Position numbers and translations under genes: made by a program. A DNA stretch of 16,063 nucleotides. Origin: Betaproteobacteria bacterium (lineage in GTDB: Bacteria > Pseudomonadota > Gammaproteobacteria > Burkholderiales > Burkholderiaceae_C). How positions within the stretch are numbered: position 1 is the stretch's first letter; the number at the start of each line of letters is the position of its first letter. Where the stretch lies: contig CANFOR010000038.1 of assembly GCA_947448675.1 (NCBI GenBank), forward strand, positions 1 through 16,063, in the 5' to 3' direction. Shown piece by piece: positions 6,533 through 15,688 of this stretch. Under the pieces are notes generated by a model. It worked only from the letters and a program-made list of their open reading frames with translations, searched no databases and was not told where the DNA came from.

Positions 6533-8211
6533 GCCACTTCACCAGTAGCTGGAACCCACACAGCGCGCAAGCCCTGGCGCGGCGCGAATGGATGCTCGCA
6601 CGCATTGCGCAATTGCGCGGGTTGGAAGCGCGTGCAGAGCAAGCCTCGGCCAAGTCGAAACCAGTGTTCGACAAACGCGGCCAGTTGCTGCCGCGCGAGC
6701 GCGTTGCCTTGCTGCTCGACTATGGCGCGCCGTGGTTGCCACTGTGTTCGCTGGCGGGGTACCGGCAAGACAGCAAAGACCCCTTGGCATCTATACCCGG
6801 TGGGGGAATGGTTGCGGGCATTGGCTTTGTCAGCGGTGTGCGCTGCATGGTGGTGGCCAGCGACTCGGGCATCGAGGCCGGTGCCATACAAGCCATGGGC
6901 TTAGAGAAAATTTTGCGTGTGCAAGAGATCGCGCTACACAACAAACTGCCCTTTGTGCACTTGGTTGAGAGTGCGGGTGCCAATTTAATGAAGTACCGGG
7001 TCGAGGGCTTTGTGCAAGGTGGTGCGCTGTTTCGCAATTTGGCGCGGCTCTCAGCAGCGGGTATCCCCGTCATCACCGTGCAGCACGGCTCGGGCACAGC
7101 AGGCGGGGCTTACATGCCAGGCCTGTCCGACGTGGTCATCATGGTGCGCAAACGCTCGCGTGCCTTTTTGGCGGGCCCGCCCTTGCTGCTGGCCGCTACC
7201 GGCGAAGTGGCCTCCGAAGAAGAACTGGGCGGGGCCGAGATGCACAGCAGCGTCTCGGGCTTGGGTGAGTATTTGGCAGAAGACGACCGCCATGCGCTGG
7301 GCATCGCGCGCGAGCTCGTGGGGCGTAGTTGGGTTCAGATTCCCATTCAGGACAGCAGCAAAGTTGGTGTCAAAGATCGCCGAATGAAATTGGACTCTGA
7401 CCCCAATTACGCTGTGATCGGAGGCAAATATGCTCCACCCCGCTACGCCAGTGAAGAACTGCTCGGCCTGATGCCCGCTAGCCACCGCGAGCCGGTGGAC
7501 ATGCGCGAGGTCATGGCGCGCTTGGTCGACGACGCTGACCTGCTGGAATTCAAAGCCCTGTACGGCAGCGCCACGCTCTGCGTGCAAGCGCGCATCGAAG
7601 GCCATGCGGTGGGCATTATGAGCAACAACGGGCCCATCGACGTGGCCGGTGCCAACAAGGCCACGCACTTTATTCAATGGATGTGCCAGCTCGGCACGCC
7701 CCTCATTTACCTGCAAAACACCACCGGCTATATGGTGGGCGCAGAGAGTGAGCAGGGGGGCATGATTAAGCACGGCAGCAAGATGATCCAAGCGGTGACG
7801 AACGCTACGGTGCCGCAAATCACCATTCAATGCGGGGCGAGTTTTGGCGCGGGCAATTACGGTATGTGTGGCCGCGGATACGCACCGCGCTTTTTGTTCA
7901 GCTGGCCCAGCGCCCGCACCGCCGTGATGGGTGGCGAGCAGGCCGCACGCACCATGCAGATCGTGACGGAGGCCGCGCTGGCGCGCAAAGGCATCGCGCC
8001 CGACCCGGTTGCAGCGCAAGCGCAGTTCGACTCCATTGTGCAGGTGTTCGACGCGCAGTCTGACGCCTTCTACACCAGCGGCCTGCTGCTCGACGACGGC
8101 GTGATCGACCCGCGCGACACCCGCGCCGTGCTGGCGCAATGTCTAGACATGTGCGCCCAGGCTGATGCACGCACGCTGCGGCCAATGCAATTCGGAGTGG
8201 CACGGATGTGA
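6529..8211 (+). CDS. atuC: Acyl-CoA carboxylase beta (carboxyltransferase), geranyl-CoA type
   Basis: This 560-residue carboxyltransferase moves CO2 from carboxybiotin to the gamma carbon of a 3-methyl-2-enoyl-CoA. The N- and C-terminal crotonase-fold halves carry GSGTAGGAYMPGLSD (186-200) and GASFGAGNYGMCGRGYAPRF (about 428-447), oxyanion-site features of the MCC/GCC/PCC class. The pocket helix reads ANLMKYRVEGFVQGGALFRN. By hand alignment Gly164 occupies the position of the Phe that, in methylcrotonyl-CoA carboxylase, blocks long substrates; published geranyl-CoA carboxylase has Gly there. The matching alpha subunit is encoded two genes downstream, and an alpha6-beta6 complex is expected in the cytoplasm. 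The gene symbol is tentative because the native substrate is not shown. ATG 6529 has no Shine-Dalgarno and is reached through a 5-codon relay ORF. Confidence 0.85.
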   Translation: MSHFTSSWNPHSAQALARREWMLARIAQLRGLEARAEQASAKSKPVFDKRGQLLPRERVALLLDYGAPWLPLCSLAGYRQDSKDPLASIPGGGMVAGIGFVSGVRCMVVASDSGIEAGAIQAMGLEKILRVQEIALHNKLPFVHLVESAGANLMKYRVEGFVQGGALFRNLARLSAAGIPVITVQHGSGTAGGAYMPGLSDVVIMVRKRSRAFLAGPPLLLAATGEVASEEELGGAEMHSSVSGLGEYLAEDDRHALGIARELVGRSWVQIPIQDSSKVGVKDRRMKLDSDPNYAVIGGKYAPPRYASEELLGLMPASHREPVDMREVMARLVDDADLLEFKALYGSATLCVQARIEGHAVGIMSNNGPIDVAGANKATHFIQWMCQLGTPLIYLQNTTGYMVGAESEQGGMIKHGSKMIQAVTNATVPQITIQCGASFGAGNYGMCGRGYAPRFLFSWPSARTAVMGGEQAARTMQIVTEAALARKGIAPDPVAAQAQFDSIVQVFDAQSDAFYTSGLLLDDGVIDPRDTRAVLAQCLDMCAQADARTLRPMQFGVARM

Positions 8212-8248
8212 ACACGAACAGGACACGAACAGCCCAACGGAGACCAAT

Positions 8249-9427
<1,179 letters not shown>

Positions 9428-9438
9428 AAGCCCAAGCC

Positions 9439-10233
9439 ATGGCGCAGCAACTTCTCATCGAACGCGAGGGCGCTACCGAGCGCTGGACGCTGAACGACCC
9501 GGCCACGCGCAACGCCCTGAGCGAGCCGATGGTGCAGGCTTTGCGCGAAGCGTGCACGCGCGCGCACGCCGACGCGAGCCTGCGCTTCATTGTGCTCTGT
9601 GGCGCGGGCGGGGCATTTTGCGCCGGGGGTAGCTTGGGTGGCTTTGCAAAGTCGATCGGTCAGCCACTGCAAGCTGGCGAGGCTGACCCGCTGATTCCCC
9701 TGAACCGTGGCTTTGGCCACCTGCTCGAAGCCCTGTGCGCGTTGCCGCAAATGCTGGTTGCAGCGGTAGAGGGCCCGGCCATGGGCGGTGGCATGGGCTT
9801 GGTCTGCTGTGCTGATTTTGTGCTGGCAGCCGACACGGCAGTGTTTGCCACGCCCGAGGTCAGCTTAGGCATTGTGCCCGCGCAGATCGCGCCCTTTGTG
9901 CTGCGCCGTCTAGGTGATCGCGCTGCCCGCCAATGCCTATTGCGCGGGCGCAAATGGAACGCGCCAGAGGCGCTGGCTTTGGGCTTGGTAGACCAAGTGC
10001 ACCCTGCCGCGCAACTGGCTGCTGCCGTGCAAGCCGAGCTGGCCCAACTGCGCAGCGCTGCACCGGGCGCAGTGGCCGCCACCAAGGCACTTCTGCTAGA
10101 AGAAAAAACGCTAGAAACGCCCGACCTGCTTGCGTTAGCAGCTATCAAATTTGCCGCGCGCCTGCGCAGCGCAGAAGCTGCAGAAGGCTTGGCTGCCTTC
10201 GCGCAGAAACGCAAACCACAGTGGGCCGCATGA
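9439..10233 (+). CDS. atuE: Enoyl-CoA hydratase, isohexenylglutaconyl-CoA hydratase-like
   Basis: This 264-residue crotonase-fold protein has the oxyanion loop FCAGGSLGG (60-68) and GPAMGGGMGLVCCADFVLAA (112-131). Of the two catalytic glutamates of classical enoyl-CoA hydratase, the second is present (Glu140 in ATPEVSLG), but the first is Gly120 in GGGMG. That pattern occurs in LiuC/AtuE-type glutaconyl-CoA hydratases. LGIVPAQIAPFV at about 143-154 also fits that subgroup. It would hydrate the carboxylated 3-methylglutaconyl-type product made by the biotin carboxylase pair. It lies 11 bp after the dehydrogenase and overlaps the alpha-subunit gene by ATGA. Its 3' part includes a partial copy of the local repeat. 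3-Methylglutaconyl-CoA hydratase is the alternative. Confidence 0.84.
   Translation: MAQQLLIEREGATERWTLNDPATRNALSEPMVQALREACTRAHADASLRFIVLCGAGGAFCAGGSLGGFAKSIGQPLQAGEADPLIPLNRGFGHLLEALCALPQMLVAAVEGPAMGGGMGLVCCADFVLAADTAVFATPEVSLGIVPAQIAPFVLRRLGDRAARQCLLRGRKWNAPEALALGLVDQVHPAAQLAAAVQAELAQLRSAAPGAVAATKALLLEEKTLETPDLLALAAIKFAARLRSAEAAEGLAAFAQKRKPQWAA
10131..10153 (-). repeat. Dispersed repeat, copy 2 (inside the hydratase gene)
   Basis: TGCGTTAGCAGCTATCAAAT is the opposite orientation of the repeat in the TetR and carboxylase genes. It shares TGCGT, the CAGCT core and an AT-run with them. It is read within LALAAIKFA, where ordinary crotonases also have an alanine-rich helix. It may therefore have been tolerated there or converged. 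Confidence 0.45.
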
Positions 10234-12215
10234 TGCCAATCACGAAACTCTTGGTCGCCAACCGGGGCGAAATTGCGCTGCGTATTTTTCGCACGGCCCA
10301 GCGCATGGGTATGAGCACGGTGGCGGTGTATTCGGATGCCGACGCGCAGGCCCTGCATGTGCGCGCGGCCGACATGGCGCTGCCTCTGTATGGCAATACC
10401 TCTGCCGACAGCTATTTGCGCATCGACAAAATTTTGCAAGCGGCGGCGCACAGTGGTGCCGACGCGGTGCACCCCGGCTACGGCTTTTTGAGCGAGAACG
10501 CCGAGTTTGCGCAAGCCGTCGTGGATGCGGGCCTCACCTGGGTCGGCCCACCACCCCAGGCCATTCGCCAACTGGGCAGCAAGGCCTCGGCCAAGGCCTT
10601 GGCGCTAGCGCAGGGCGTGCCGTGTTTGCCGGGCTACTACGGGGCCGACCAGTCCGACGCGCGCTTTGCGCAAGAGGCCGAGAGCATCGGTTGGCCGCTG
10701 ATGGTCAAGGCCACAGCGGGCGGCGGCGGGCGTGGCATGCGCTGGGTTCAACATGCGGAGCAACTGCTGGCCGCGCTGCACAGCGCGCGCAGCGAGGCGC
10801 TGGCCAGCTTCGGCTCGGGCGAGCTGCTGTTAGAGCGCGCCCTGCTGCAGCCGCGCCATGTGGAAGTGCAGGTCTTTGCCGACGCGCAGGGCCAGTGCAT
10901 CCACCTGGGAGAGCGCGACTGCTCGGTGCAAAGGCGGCACCAAAAAATCATCGAAGAATCGCCCAGCCCAGCGGTGGATGCAGCGCTGCGTGAACGCATG
11001 GGCCGCTGCGCTGTGGCACTGGCCCAGGCGGCGGGCTATGTGGGTGCGGGCACGGTGGAGTTTTTGCTCGACTCTGCTGCAGTCCCCGAGTCAGCCGCGT
11101 TCTTTTTGATGGAGATGAACACCCGCCTGCAAGTGGAACACCCGGTGACCGAGATGCGCTCTGGCCTCGACCTGGTCGAGTGGCAACTGCGCATTGCGCG
11201 CGGCGAGCCGCTGCCGCTGCGCCAAGAGCAAGTGCAGTGGAGTGGCCACGCCATCGAAGTGCGCCTGTGCACCGAAGACGAAAACTTTGCGCCGCACACC
11301 GGCACGGTGCTGCACTTTCGCGCGCCGGACATGGGCGCTGCTGCAGGTGCTGACCCTGCGTTCCAAGCCGATAGTGCCAGCACCAACACCAGCCTGCGTT
11401 TTGACCATGCTATCGAATGCGGCATGCAGGTCTCGCCCTGGTACGACTCGATGCTGGGCAAGCTCATCGTGCATGCGCCGACGCGGGCCGAAGCCATTGC
11501 GCAACTGGCAGCCGCGCTGGACAGCACCGAGCTGCTGGGCCTGCCCAGCAACCGCGCTTTTTTAGCGGCTTGCTTGCGGCACGCGGGCTTTGTCAGCGGC
11601 CAAGCGGTGGTGCCGTTTTTGCAAGAGCAGGCGCAGGGTATCCGTGATACGCTACAAAAAAATGAGCTGTCTACGCATGTTTTATGCGGCTTGCAGGCCG
11701 TTTTGCTTGTCAATTCTGAGTCCAATTCAGTTTCAGTGGTTGCAGCAACTTCGCCAGCTTCAGCAGTTTCTGTAAGTTTGCTCTCTCCTTTTGCGCGCCC
11801 GGTGCGTTTGCGCCATCGCGGCGTGCTGAGCGAGCACTTGGTCAGCGGCCCACTCGGCGCGCCCAGGGGCATGGTGGCCGTGCGCGTGGCGCCTGCGCGC
11901 TGGCATGTGCAGCAGGCGGGGGTGGACTGGTTTGTAGAAGACGCGTCGTTTGAGCCACCGCAGGGCAGTGGCGCGGCGGGCAGTGGCAGCGAACTGCGTG
12001 CACCCTTCAACGGCAAGCTGATCGCCGTGCATGTACAGGCCGGTAGCAGGGTGCGGCGCGGCGATACCCTGATGGTGATGGAGTCGATGAAGCTAGAGCA
12101 CAGCCTGGCCGCGCCGCGCGACGGTGTGGTGCAAGACCTGCTGGCCGAGCCGGGCCAACAGATCGCGCCAGGGCAATTGCTATTGCGCCTGCAGCCATTG
12201 GAGGCGCCGCTATGA
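10230..12215 (+). CDS. atuF: Acyl-CoA carboxylase alpha (biotin carboxylase + BCCP), geranyl-CoA type
   Basis: This 661-residue subunit carboxylates its own biotin using ATP and bicarbonate. MPITKLLVANRGEIALRIFR opens the biotin-carboxylase domain. The ATP-grasp glycine loop KATAGGGGRGM is at 160-170 and the active-site block EMNTRLQVEHPVTE at 295-308. The C-terminal BCCP domain carries VMESMKLEH with biotinyl Lys621. Domain order and length match MCC/GCC alpha subunits. Between them lies a BT linker, unusually AT-rich and S/V-rich at about residues 473-520, with an in-frame repeat copy read as LQKNELSTH. ATG 10230 overlaps the hydratase stop (ATGA) and the 3' end overlaps the next gene the same way. 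It should partner the beta subunit upstream. Assignment to geranyl-CoA rests mainly on that subunit. Confidence 0.87.
   Translation: MMPITKLLVANRGEIALRIFRTAQRMGMSTVAVYSDADAQALHVRAADMALPLYGNTSADSYLRIDKILQAAAHSGADAVHPGYGFLSENAEFAQAVVDAGLTWVGPPPQAIRQLGSKASAKALALAQGVPCLPGYYGADQSDARFAQEAESIGWPLMVKATAGGGGRGMRWVQHAEQLLAALHSARSEALASFGSGELLLERALLQPRHVEVQVFADAQGQCIHLGERDCSVQRRHQKIIEESPSPAVDAALRERMGRCAVALAQAAGYVGAGTVEFLLDSAAVPESAAFFLMEMNTRLQVEHPVTEMRSGLDLVEWQLRIARGEPLPLRQEQVQWSGHAIEVRLCTEDENFAPHTGTVLHFRAPDMGAAAGADPAFQADSASTNTSLRFDHAIECGMQVSPWYDSMLGKLIVHAPTRAEAIAQLAAALDSTELLGLPSNRAFLAACLRHAGFVSGQAVVPFLQEQAQGIRDTLQKNELSTHVLCGLQAVLLVNSESNSVSVVAATSPASAVSVSLLSPFARPVRLRHRGVLSEHLVSGPLGAPRGMVAVRVAPARWHVQQAGVDWFVEDASFEPPQGSGAAGSGSELRAPFNGKLIAVHVQAGSRVRRGDTLMVMESMKLEHSLAAPRDGVVQDLLAEPGQQIAPGQLLLRLQPLEAPL
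11651..11677 (+). repeat. 27-bp dispersed repeat, copy 3 (inside the alpha-subunit gene)
   Basis: The copy starts GCTACAAAAAAA and ends GAGCTGTCTACGCA. It matches copy 1 (5232-5258) at 24 of 27 positions and is translated in the same frame (LQKNELSTH against LQKTELPTH). It opens an AT-rich stretch of about 140 bp within otherwise GC-rich coding DNA. Confidence 0.7.
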
Positions 12216-13384
12216 ACACCGCGCAAGATCTAGCCCAAGACCAAGCCGCACTGCAAGACCTGGTGCAGCGTTTCACCCAAGAGCGCATTGCGCCCTATGT
12301 GGCTGCTTGGGACGAGGCAGGGGGCTTTCCGCGCACGCTCTACCAAGAGGCCGCTGCGCTGGGCCTGCTAGGCCTGGGCTACCCCGAGGCTCTGGGTGGC
12401 ACGCCTGCGCCATTTGCGCTGCGCAATGTGCTCTCTACCACCATGGCCCGCGTGGCGGGCAGTGGTGGCCTGTTGGCGAGTTTGTTCTCGCTGCACATTG
12501 GCCTGCCGCCGCTGTTGCGTTATGGCTCGCTGGCGTTGCAGCAAGAGGTGGTGCCACCCGTGCTGCGTGGCGAAAAAATTGCCGCCCTGGCCATTACCGA
12601 GCCGAGCGGCGGCTCCGACGTAGCCAACTTGCGCACCACTGCCCGGCGTGAGGGCGATGCGTGGGTGCTGAACGGTGAGAAAACTTTCATCACCAGCGGC
12701 ATGCGCGCCGACTGGATCACCTGCGCCGTGCGCACAGGAGCTGCTGACAGCAGCCAGCCGAGCAAGGGCGCGGCTGGCATCTCGATGCTGCTCGTCCCCG
12801 GCGACACTCCGGGCCTTACGCGCACTGAGCTGCACAAAATGGGTTGGTGGTGCTCCGACACCGCCACGCTGCACTTTGACAATGTGCGCGTGCCTGGGCG
12901 CTACCTTCTGGGCGAAGAGGGTGCGGGCTTCAAAATCATCATGGGCAACTTCAACGGCGAGCGCTTGGCCATGAGCGCCATGGCCCTGGGCTTTGCCCAG
13001 GCTTGCTACGACGAAGCGCTGGCTTGGGCGCGCCAGCGCAAGAGCTTTGGTGCGGCTTTGGTCGAGCACCAAGTCATCCGCCACAAGCTGGTTGACATGC
13101 AGATGCGCATGGCCTCCACCGAGGCCTGGCTTAATGCAGTCACCGCGCGCTTAGACGCAGGCGAGCAATCGTCCGAATGGGTGGCCCAGGTGTGCATGCT
13201 GAAAAACCACGCCACCCAAAGCATGCAGTTTTGCGCCGACCAAGCCGTGCAAATTTTGGGCGGCATGGGCTTTATGCGCGGCAGCAAGGCCGAGCGCATT
13301 TACCGCGAGGTGAAGGTCATGATGATTGGCGGCGGCGCAGAAGAGATCATGAAAGAACTGGCGGCCAAGCAACTGGGTTTGTAG
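12212..13384 (+). CDS. Second acyl-CoA dehydrogenase of the operon
   Basis: This 390-residue acyl-CoA dehydrogenase carries the FAD signature ALAITEPSGGSDVANLR near residue 127, GEKTFITSGMRADW, and the C-terminal QILGGMGFMRGSKAERIYRE. As in the other dehydrogenase, the C-terminal base is glycine (Gly374 in MIGGGAEEI). Glu250 in FNGERL takes the isovaleryl-CoA-dehydrogenase position. The ATG overlaps the alpha-subunit stop (ATGA), so it belongs to the same transcript as its last gene. The two enzymes are clearly different proteins. One may act on the starting branched acyl-CoA (citronellyl-like) and the other on a shortened intermediate in a later beta-oxidation turn. Substrate cannot be decided from sequence. 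A 102-bp gap with a hairpin follows it. Confidence 0.88.
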   Translation: MNTAQDLAQDQAALQDLVQRFTQERIAPYVAAWDEAGGFPRTLYQEAAALGLLGLGYPEALGGTPAPFALRNVLSTTMARVAGSGGLLASLFSLHIGLPPLLRYGSLALQQEVVPPVLRGEKIAALAITEPSGGSDVANLRTTARREGDAWVLNGEKTFITSGMRADWITCAVRTGAADSSQPSKGAAGISMLLVPGDTPGLTRTELHKMGWWCSDTATLHFDNVRVPGRYLLGEEGAGFKIIMGNFNGERLAMSAMALGFAQACYDEALAWARQRKSFGAALVEHQVIRHKLVDMQMRMASTEAWLNAVTARLDAGEQSSEWVAQVCMLKNHATQSMQFCADQAVQILGGMGFMRGSKAERIYREVKVMMIGGGAEEIMKELAAKQLGL

Positions 13385-13448
13385 CGTTTTTAAAGCCAGG
13401 TTTGCACGCTGAAATAAGCAAGAAACAAGCCGAAGGGCGCGCAAAATA

Positions 13449-13475
13449 TGCGTATACAGCTATAAAAACTATAGC
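13449..13475 (-). repeat. Dispersed repeat, copy 4 (intergenic, palindromic form)
   Basis: TGCGTATACAGCTATAAAAA and seven further bases (27 nt in all) match the ends of the repeat in the TetR and carboxylase genes, with the A/T core reversed. It lies in the gap between the convergent operon ends. It overlaps the hairpin listed separately. Confidence 0.6.
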
Positions 13476-13476
13476 T
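13458..13476. terminator. Perfect palindrome between convergent genes, possible terminator
   Basis: AGCTATAAAAACTATAGCT is a perfect 7-bp inverted repeat with loop AAAAC, placed 74 bp after the last operon gene and 10 bp before the gltL stop. It is AT-rich and lacks a T-run, so it is at best a weak bidirectional terminator. It is part of repeat copy 4. Confidence 0.35.
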
Positions 13477-13486
13477 TCTGCAGTGT

Positions 13487-14224
13487 TCAGTGCTGCAATA
13501 TTTTGTTCAAAAAATCTTTGGTGCGCGGCTGGCGGTTCTCGGGGTGGTTGAAGAACTCGTCTTTGCTGCAGTCTTCCAAAATATGCCCGCCCACGTCGAT
13601 GAAGATCACGCGGCTGGCCACTTTGCGGGCAAAGCCCATCTCGTGGGTGACGACCATCATGGTCATGCCTTCTTTGGCCAGGGTGACCATTACGTCGAGC
13701 ACTTCGCCGACCATCTCGGGGTCGAGCGCCGAGGTGGGTTCGTCGAACAGCATGACGATCGGATCCATGGAGAGGGCCCGGGCAATCGCCACGCGTTGCT
13801 GCTGGCCGCCTGAGAGCTGACCGGGGAATTTGTCTTTGTGCGCGGTCAAGCCTACGCGCTCGAGCATCTTGAGACCACGCACTTTGGCGTCGTCGGCGCT
13901 GCGGCCCAGCACCTTAATTTGCGCGATGGTCAGGTTCTCGGTCACGCTCAAATGCGGGAACAGCTCAAAGTGCTGGAACACCATGCCCACGCGGCTGCGC
14001 AGCTGGGGCAAGTTGGTAGCCGGGTCGCCGACCGATACACCGTCGACTGTGATGCTGCCTTTTTGAAAAGGCTCTAGCGCGTTCACCGTTTTGATGAGGG
14101 TCGATTTGCCCGAGCCCGACGGGCCGCAAACCACCACCACATCACCTTTGTTGATGGTGACCGAGCAGTCGGTCAGCACCTGGGTCGGGCCATACCATTT
14201 GCTGACGTTGCTGAGTTCGATCAT
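13487..14224 (-). CDS. gltL: Glutamate/aspartate ABC importer, ATP-binding subunit
   Basis: This 245-residue ATPase powers amino-acid uptake. It starts MIELSNVSKWYGPTQVLTDC and has Walker A GPSGSGKST (34-42), the signature LSGGQQQR (137-144), Walker B IVMLFDEPTSALDPE (156-170) and the H-loop VVTHEMGFAR. The QHFELFPHLSVTEN block is typical of the polar amino acid (PAAT) class, and the closest remembered family is GltL of Burkholderiales. ATG 14224 is chosen over 14245 because CGGAGAAAG lies correctly before it and the family starts at MIEL. It is the last gene of the glt operon, 32 bp after gltK. Two copies assemble on the GltJ/GltK permease at the inner membrane. Confidence 0.94.
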   Translation of the reverse strand: MIELSNVSKWYGPTQVLTDCSVTINKGDVVVVCGPSGSGKSTLIKTVNALEPFQKGSITVDGVSVGDPATNLPQLRSRVGMVFQHFELFPHLSVTENLTIAQIKVLGRSADDAKVRGLKMLERVGLTAHKDKFPGQLSGGQQQRVAIARALSMDPIVMLFDEPTSALDPEMVGEVLDVMVTLAKEGMTMMVVTHEMGFARKVASRVIFIDVGGHILEDCSKDEFFNHPENRQPRTKDFLNKILQH

Positions 14225-14256
14225 GGGGCTTTCTCCGGGCTGCACGCTGTGTGGCG

Positions 14257-14925
14257 TTAGCGAATGATGGCAATTTTGGCTTGCAGGCGCTTAACCGCAA
14301 ACGAGAGGCTGAAGCAGATGGCAAAGTACAAGACGGCAGCCAGCAAATAGGCCTCTTCGGGGCGACCATAAATTTTGCCTGCGGTGACAAAGCCTTTGAG
14401 CAGGTCGTACGCGCCAATCGCATAGACCAAAGAGGTGTCTTGGAACAAGATGATGGTTTGCGTGAGCAACACCGGCAGCATATTGCGAAAGGCCTGGGGT
14501 AGCACGATCAAGCGCATGTTTTGGCCATACGTCATGCCCATGGCCTGGCCCGCATGCACTTGGCCGCGTGGGATGGACTGAATGCCCGCACGCATGATTT
14601 CGCTGAAGTAGGCGGCTTCGAATGCTATAAAAGTAATAGTAGCAGAAAGCTCGGCACCAATCGGCCGGCCGATCAGCGTGGGCACCAGCAAGAAGAACCA
14701 CAAGATCACCATCACCAGCGGAATGCTGCGCATGCCGTTCACGTAAAAGGTGGCGGGTAGCGTCAATACTTTTTTGCCCGATAGGCGCATCAGTGCCAAG
14801 AGCGTGCCAAATAGCACGCCGCCGATGGTGGCCACGATGGTCAGCTCAACACTGAAAATCAGTCCTTTGAGGACGAATTTATTGACAATGTCCCAGCTGA
14901 AAAAAGTCAGGTCGAGGCCGAACAT
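14257..14925 (-). CDS. gltK: Glutamate/aspartate ABC importer, permease subunit GltK
   Basis: This 222-residue inner-membrane permease begins MFGLDLTFFSWDIVNKF and has about five hydrophobic helices. The EAA coupling loop EIMRAGIQSIPRGQVHAGQAMG contacts the ATPase. GMRSIPLVMVILWFF is typical of the HisM/GltK permeases. ATG 14925 is preceded by GGGAGG and lies one base after the gltJ stop, whereas an upstream in-frame start would run into gltJ. The segment AELSATITFIAF, just before FEAAYFSEI, is coded by an AT-rich stretch (14624-14652) resembling the local repeat, a possible in-frame change in a membrane helix. It pairs with GltJ to form the channel. Confidence 0.93.
   Translation of the reverse strand: MFGLDLTFFSWDIVNKFVLKGLIFSVELTIVATIGGVLFGTLLALMRLSGKKVLTLPATFYVNGMRSIPLVMVILWFFLLVPTLIGRPIGAELSATITFIAFEAAYFSEIMRAGIQSIPRGQVHAGQAMGMTYGQNMRLIVLPQAFRNMLPVLLTQTIILFQDTSLVYAIGAYDLLKGFVTAGKIYGRPEEAYLLAAVLYFAICFSLSFAVKRLQAKIAIIR
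14624..14652 (-). repeat. Possible divergent repeat copy 5 (inside gltK)
   Basis: GCTATAAAAGTAATAG and the following TAGCAGAAAGCTC resemble the GCTATA-A-run-TAGC ends of the intergenic copy at 13449-13475, in AT-rich contrast to the gene around it. The match is partial and could be chance. Confidence 0.3.
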
Positions 14926-14926
14926 A

Positions 14927-15649
14927 TTAGTGCCTCCCGCCCGTACCGCCTGCCACGATGAAGCCGGGGATTTGCACTTTTTTCTCGACCCAGGCAAATA
15001 CGCGGTTCACAGCAAAGGCCGAGATGGCGTAGAGCAAGGTCACCGCCAAATAGACTTCCACGCCGCGCGAGGTTTCTTCTTGCACCTGCATGGCGTACAT
15101 GGTCAGCTCGGCAATCGACACCGCAAAGGCCACGGAAGAGTTTTTCAGCAGGTTCATCGACTCGCTGGTGAGCGGCGGCAAGATGATGCGAAAGGCCATC
15201 GGCAAAATAACGTAGCGGTAGCTTTGCGCAGTGCTAAAGCCCATCGCCAGAGCCGCGTAGCGCTGGCCCTTGGGCAGGGCCTGGATGCCTGCGCGCACCT
15301 GCTCAGCAATGCGCGCCGAAGTGAAGAAGCCCAGTGCCAATACCACCAGCGCAAAACCGGGCAAGTCTTTGAGTGGCGGAAAAATTTTGGGCACCACGAA
15401 GTACCACAGGAAAATTTGCACCAAGAGCGGAATATTGCGAAACAGCTCTACCCACACCGTGGCCAGGCGCACCAGCCAGGGCTGGCCTTGTAAGGTGCGC
15501 AGCGTGCCCATTAAAAAACCCAGGCTAACCGACACCACCCAGGCACAGGCCGCGACTGACAGCGTCCAACCCCAGGCGCTGAAAATCCATTGCAAATACG
15601 TGCGGCCACTGCCGTCGTCTTTGAGGAAAAATTGCCAGTCCCAGCCCAT
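14927..15649 (-). CDS. gltJ: Glutamate/aspartate ABC importer, permease subunit GltJ
   Basis: This 240-residue permease starts MGWDWQFFLKDD, the characteristic GltJ opening. It has a long first periplasmic/membrane segment, ELFRNIPLLVQIFLWYFVVP, and the EAA loop EQVRAGIQALPKGQRYAALAMG. NLLKNSSVAFAVSIAELT is the conserved helix before the last membrane spans. It forms the heterodimeric channel with GltK, which begins one base after its stop codon (TAA-T-ATG), so the two are translationally coupled. It follows the binding-protein gene after 39 bp. This is standard gltIJKL order. Confidence 0.94.
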   Translation of the reverse strand: MGWDWQFFLKDDGSGRTYLQWIFSAWGWTLSVAACAWVVSVSLGFLMGTLRTLQGQPWLVRLATVWVELFRNIPLLVQIFLWYFVVPKIFPPLKDLPGFALVVLALGFFTSARIAEQVRAGIQALPKGQRYAALAMGFSTAQSYRYVILPMAFRIILPPLTSESMNLLKNSSVAFAVSIAELTMYAMQVQEETSRGVEVYLAVTLLYAISAFAVNRVFAWVEKKVQIPGFIVAGGTGGRH

Positions 15650-15688
15650 GGTGGTGTCGGTGTTAGCTTGTGCGCAGGCGAGTGGTTT

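Noticed and set aside
5742..6674. 310-codon open frame on the minus strand opposite the SDR gene
   Set aside because: It has no recognisable domain and is rich in H, A and R, as is usual for the antisense of GC-rich genes. The SDR on the plus strand is certain.
7051..8139. 362-codon open frame on the minus strand opposite the carboxyltransferase
   Set aside because: It is a shadow of a strongly conserved plus-strand gene with no family motif of its own.
9933..10229. N-terminal extension of the biotin carboxylase to 9933
   Set aside because: The extension reads hydratase DNA in another frame and is arginine/alanine-rich. The family N-terminus starts at ATG 10230, which overlaps the hydratase stop.
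11036..12226. 396-codon open frame on the minus strand opposite the biotin carboxylase
   Set aside because: It is serine/arginine/alanine-rich without a motif, and the plus strand carries a full carboxylase with the biotin site.
13385..13486. Small gene or RNA in the gap between the operon and gltL
   Set aside because: Only the palindromic repeat is visible. No start codon with a ribosome site and no further RNA structure were found.
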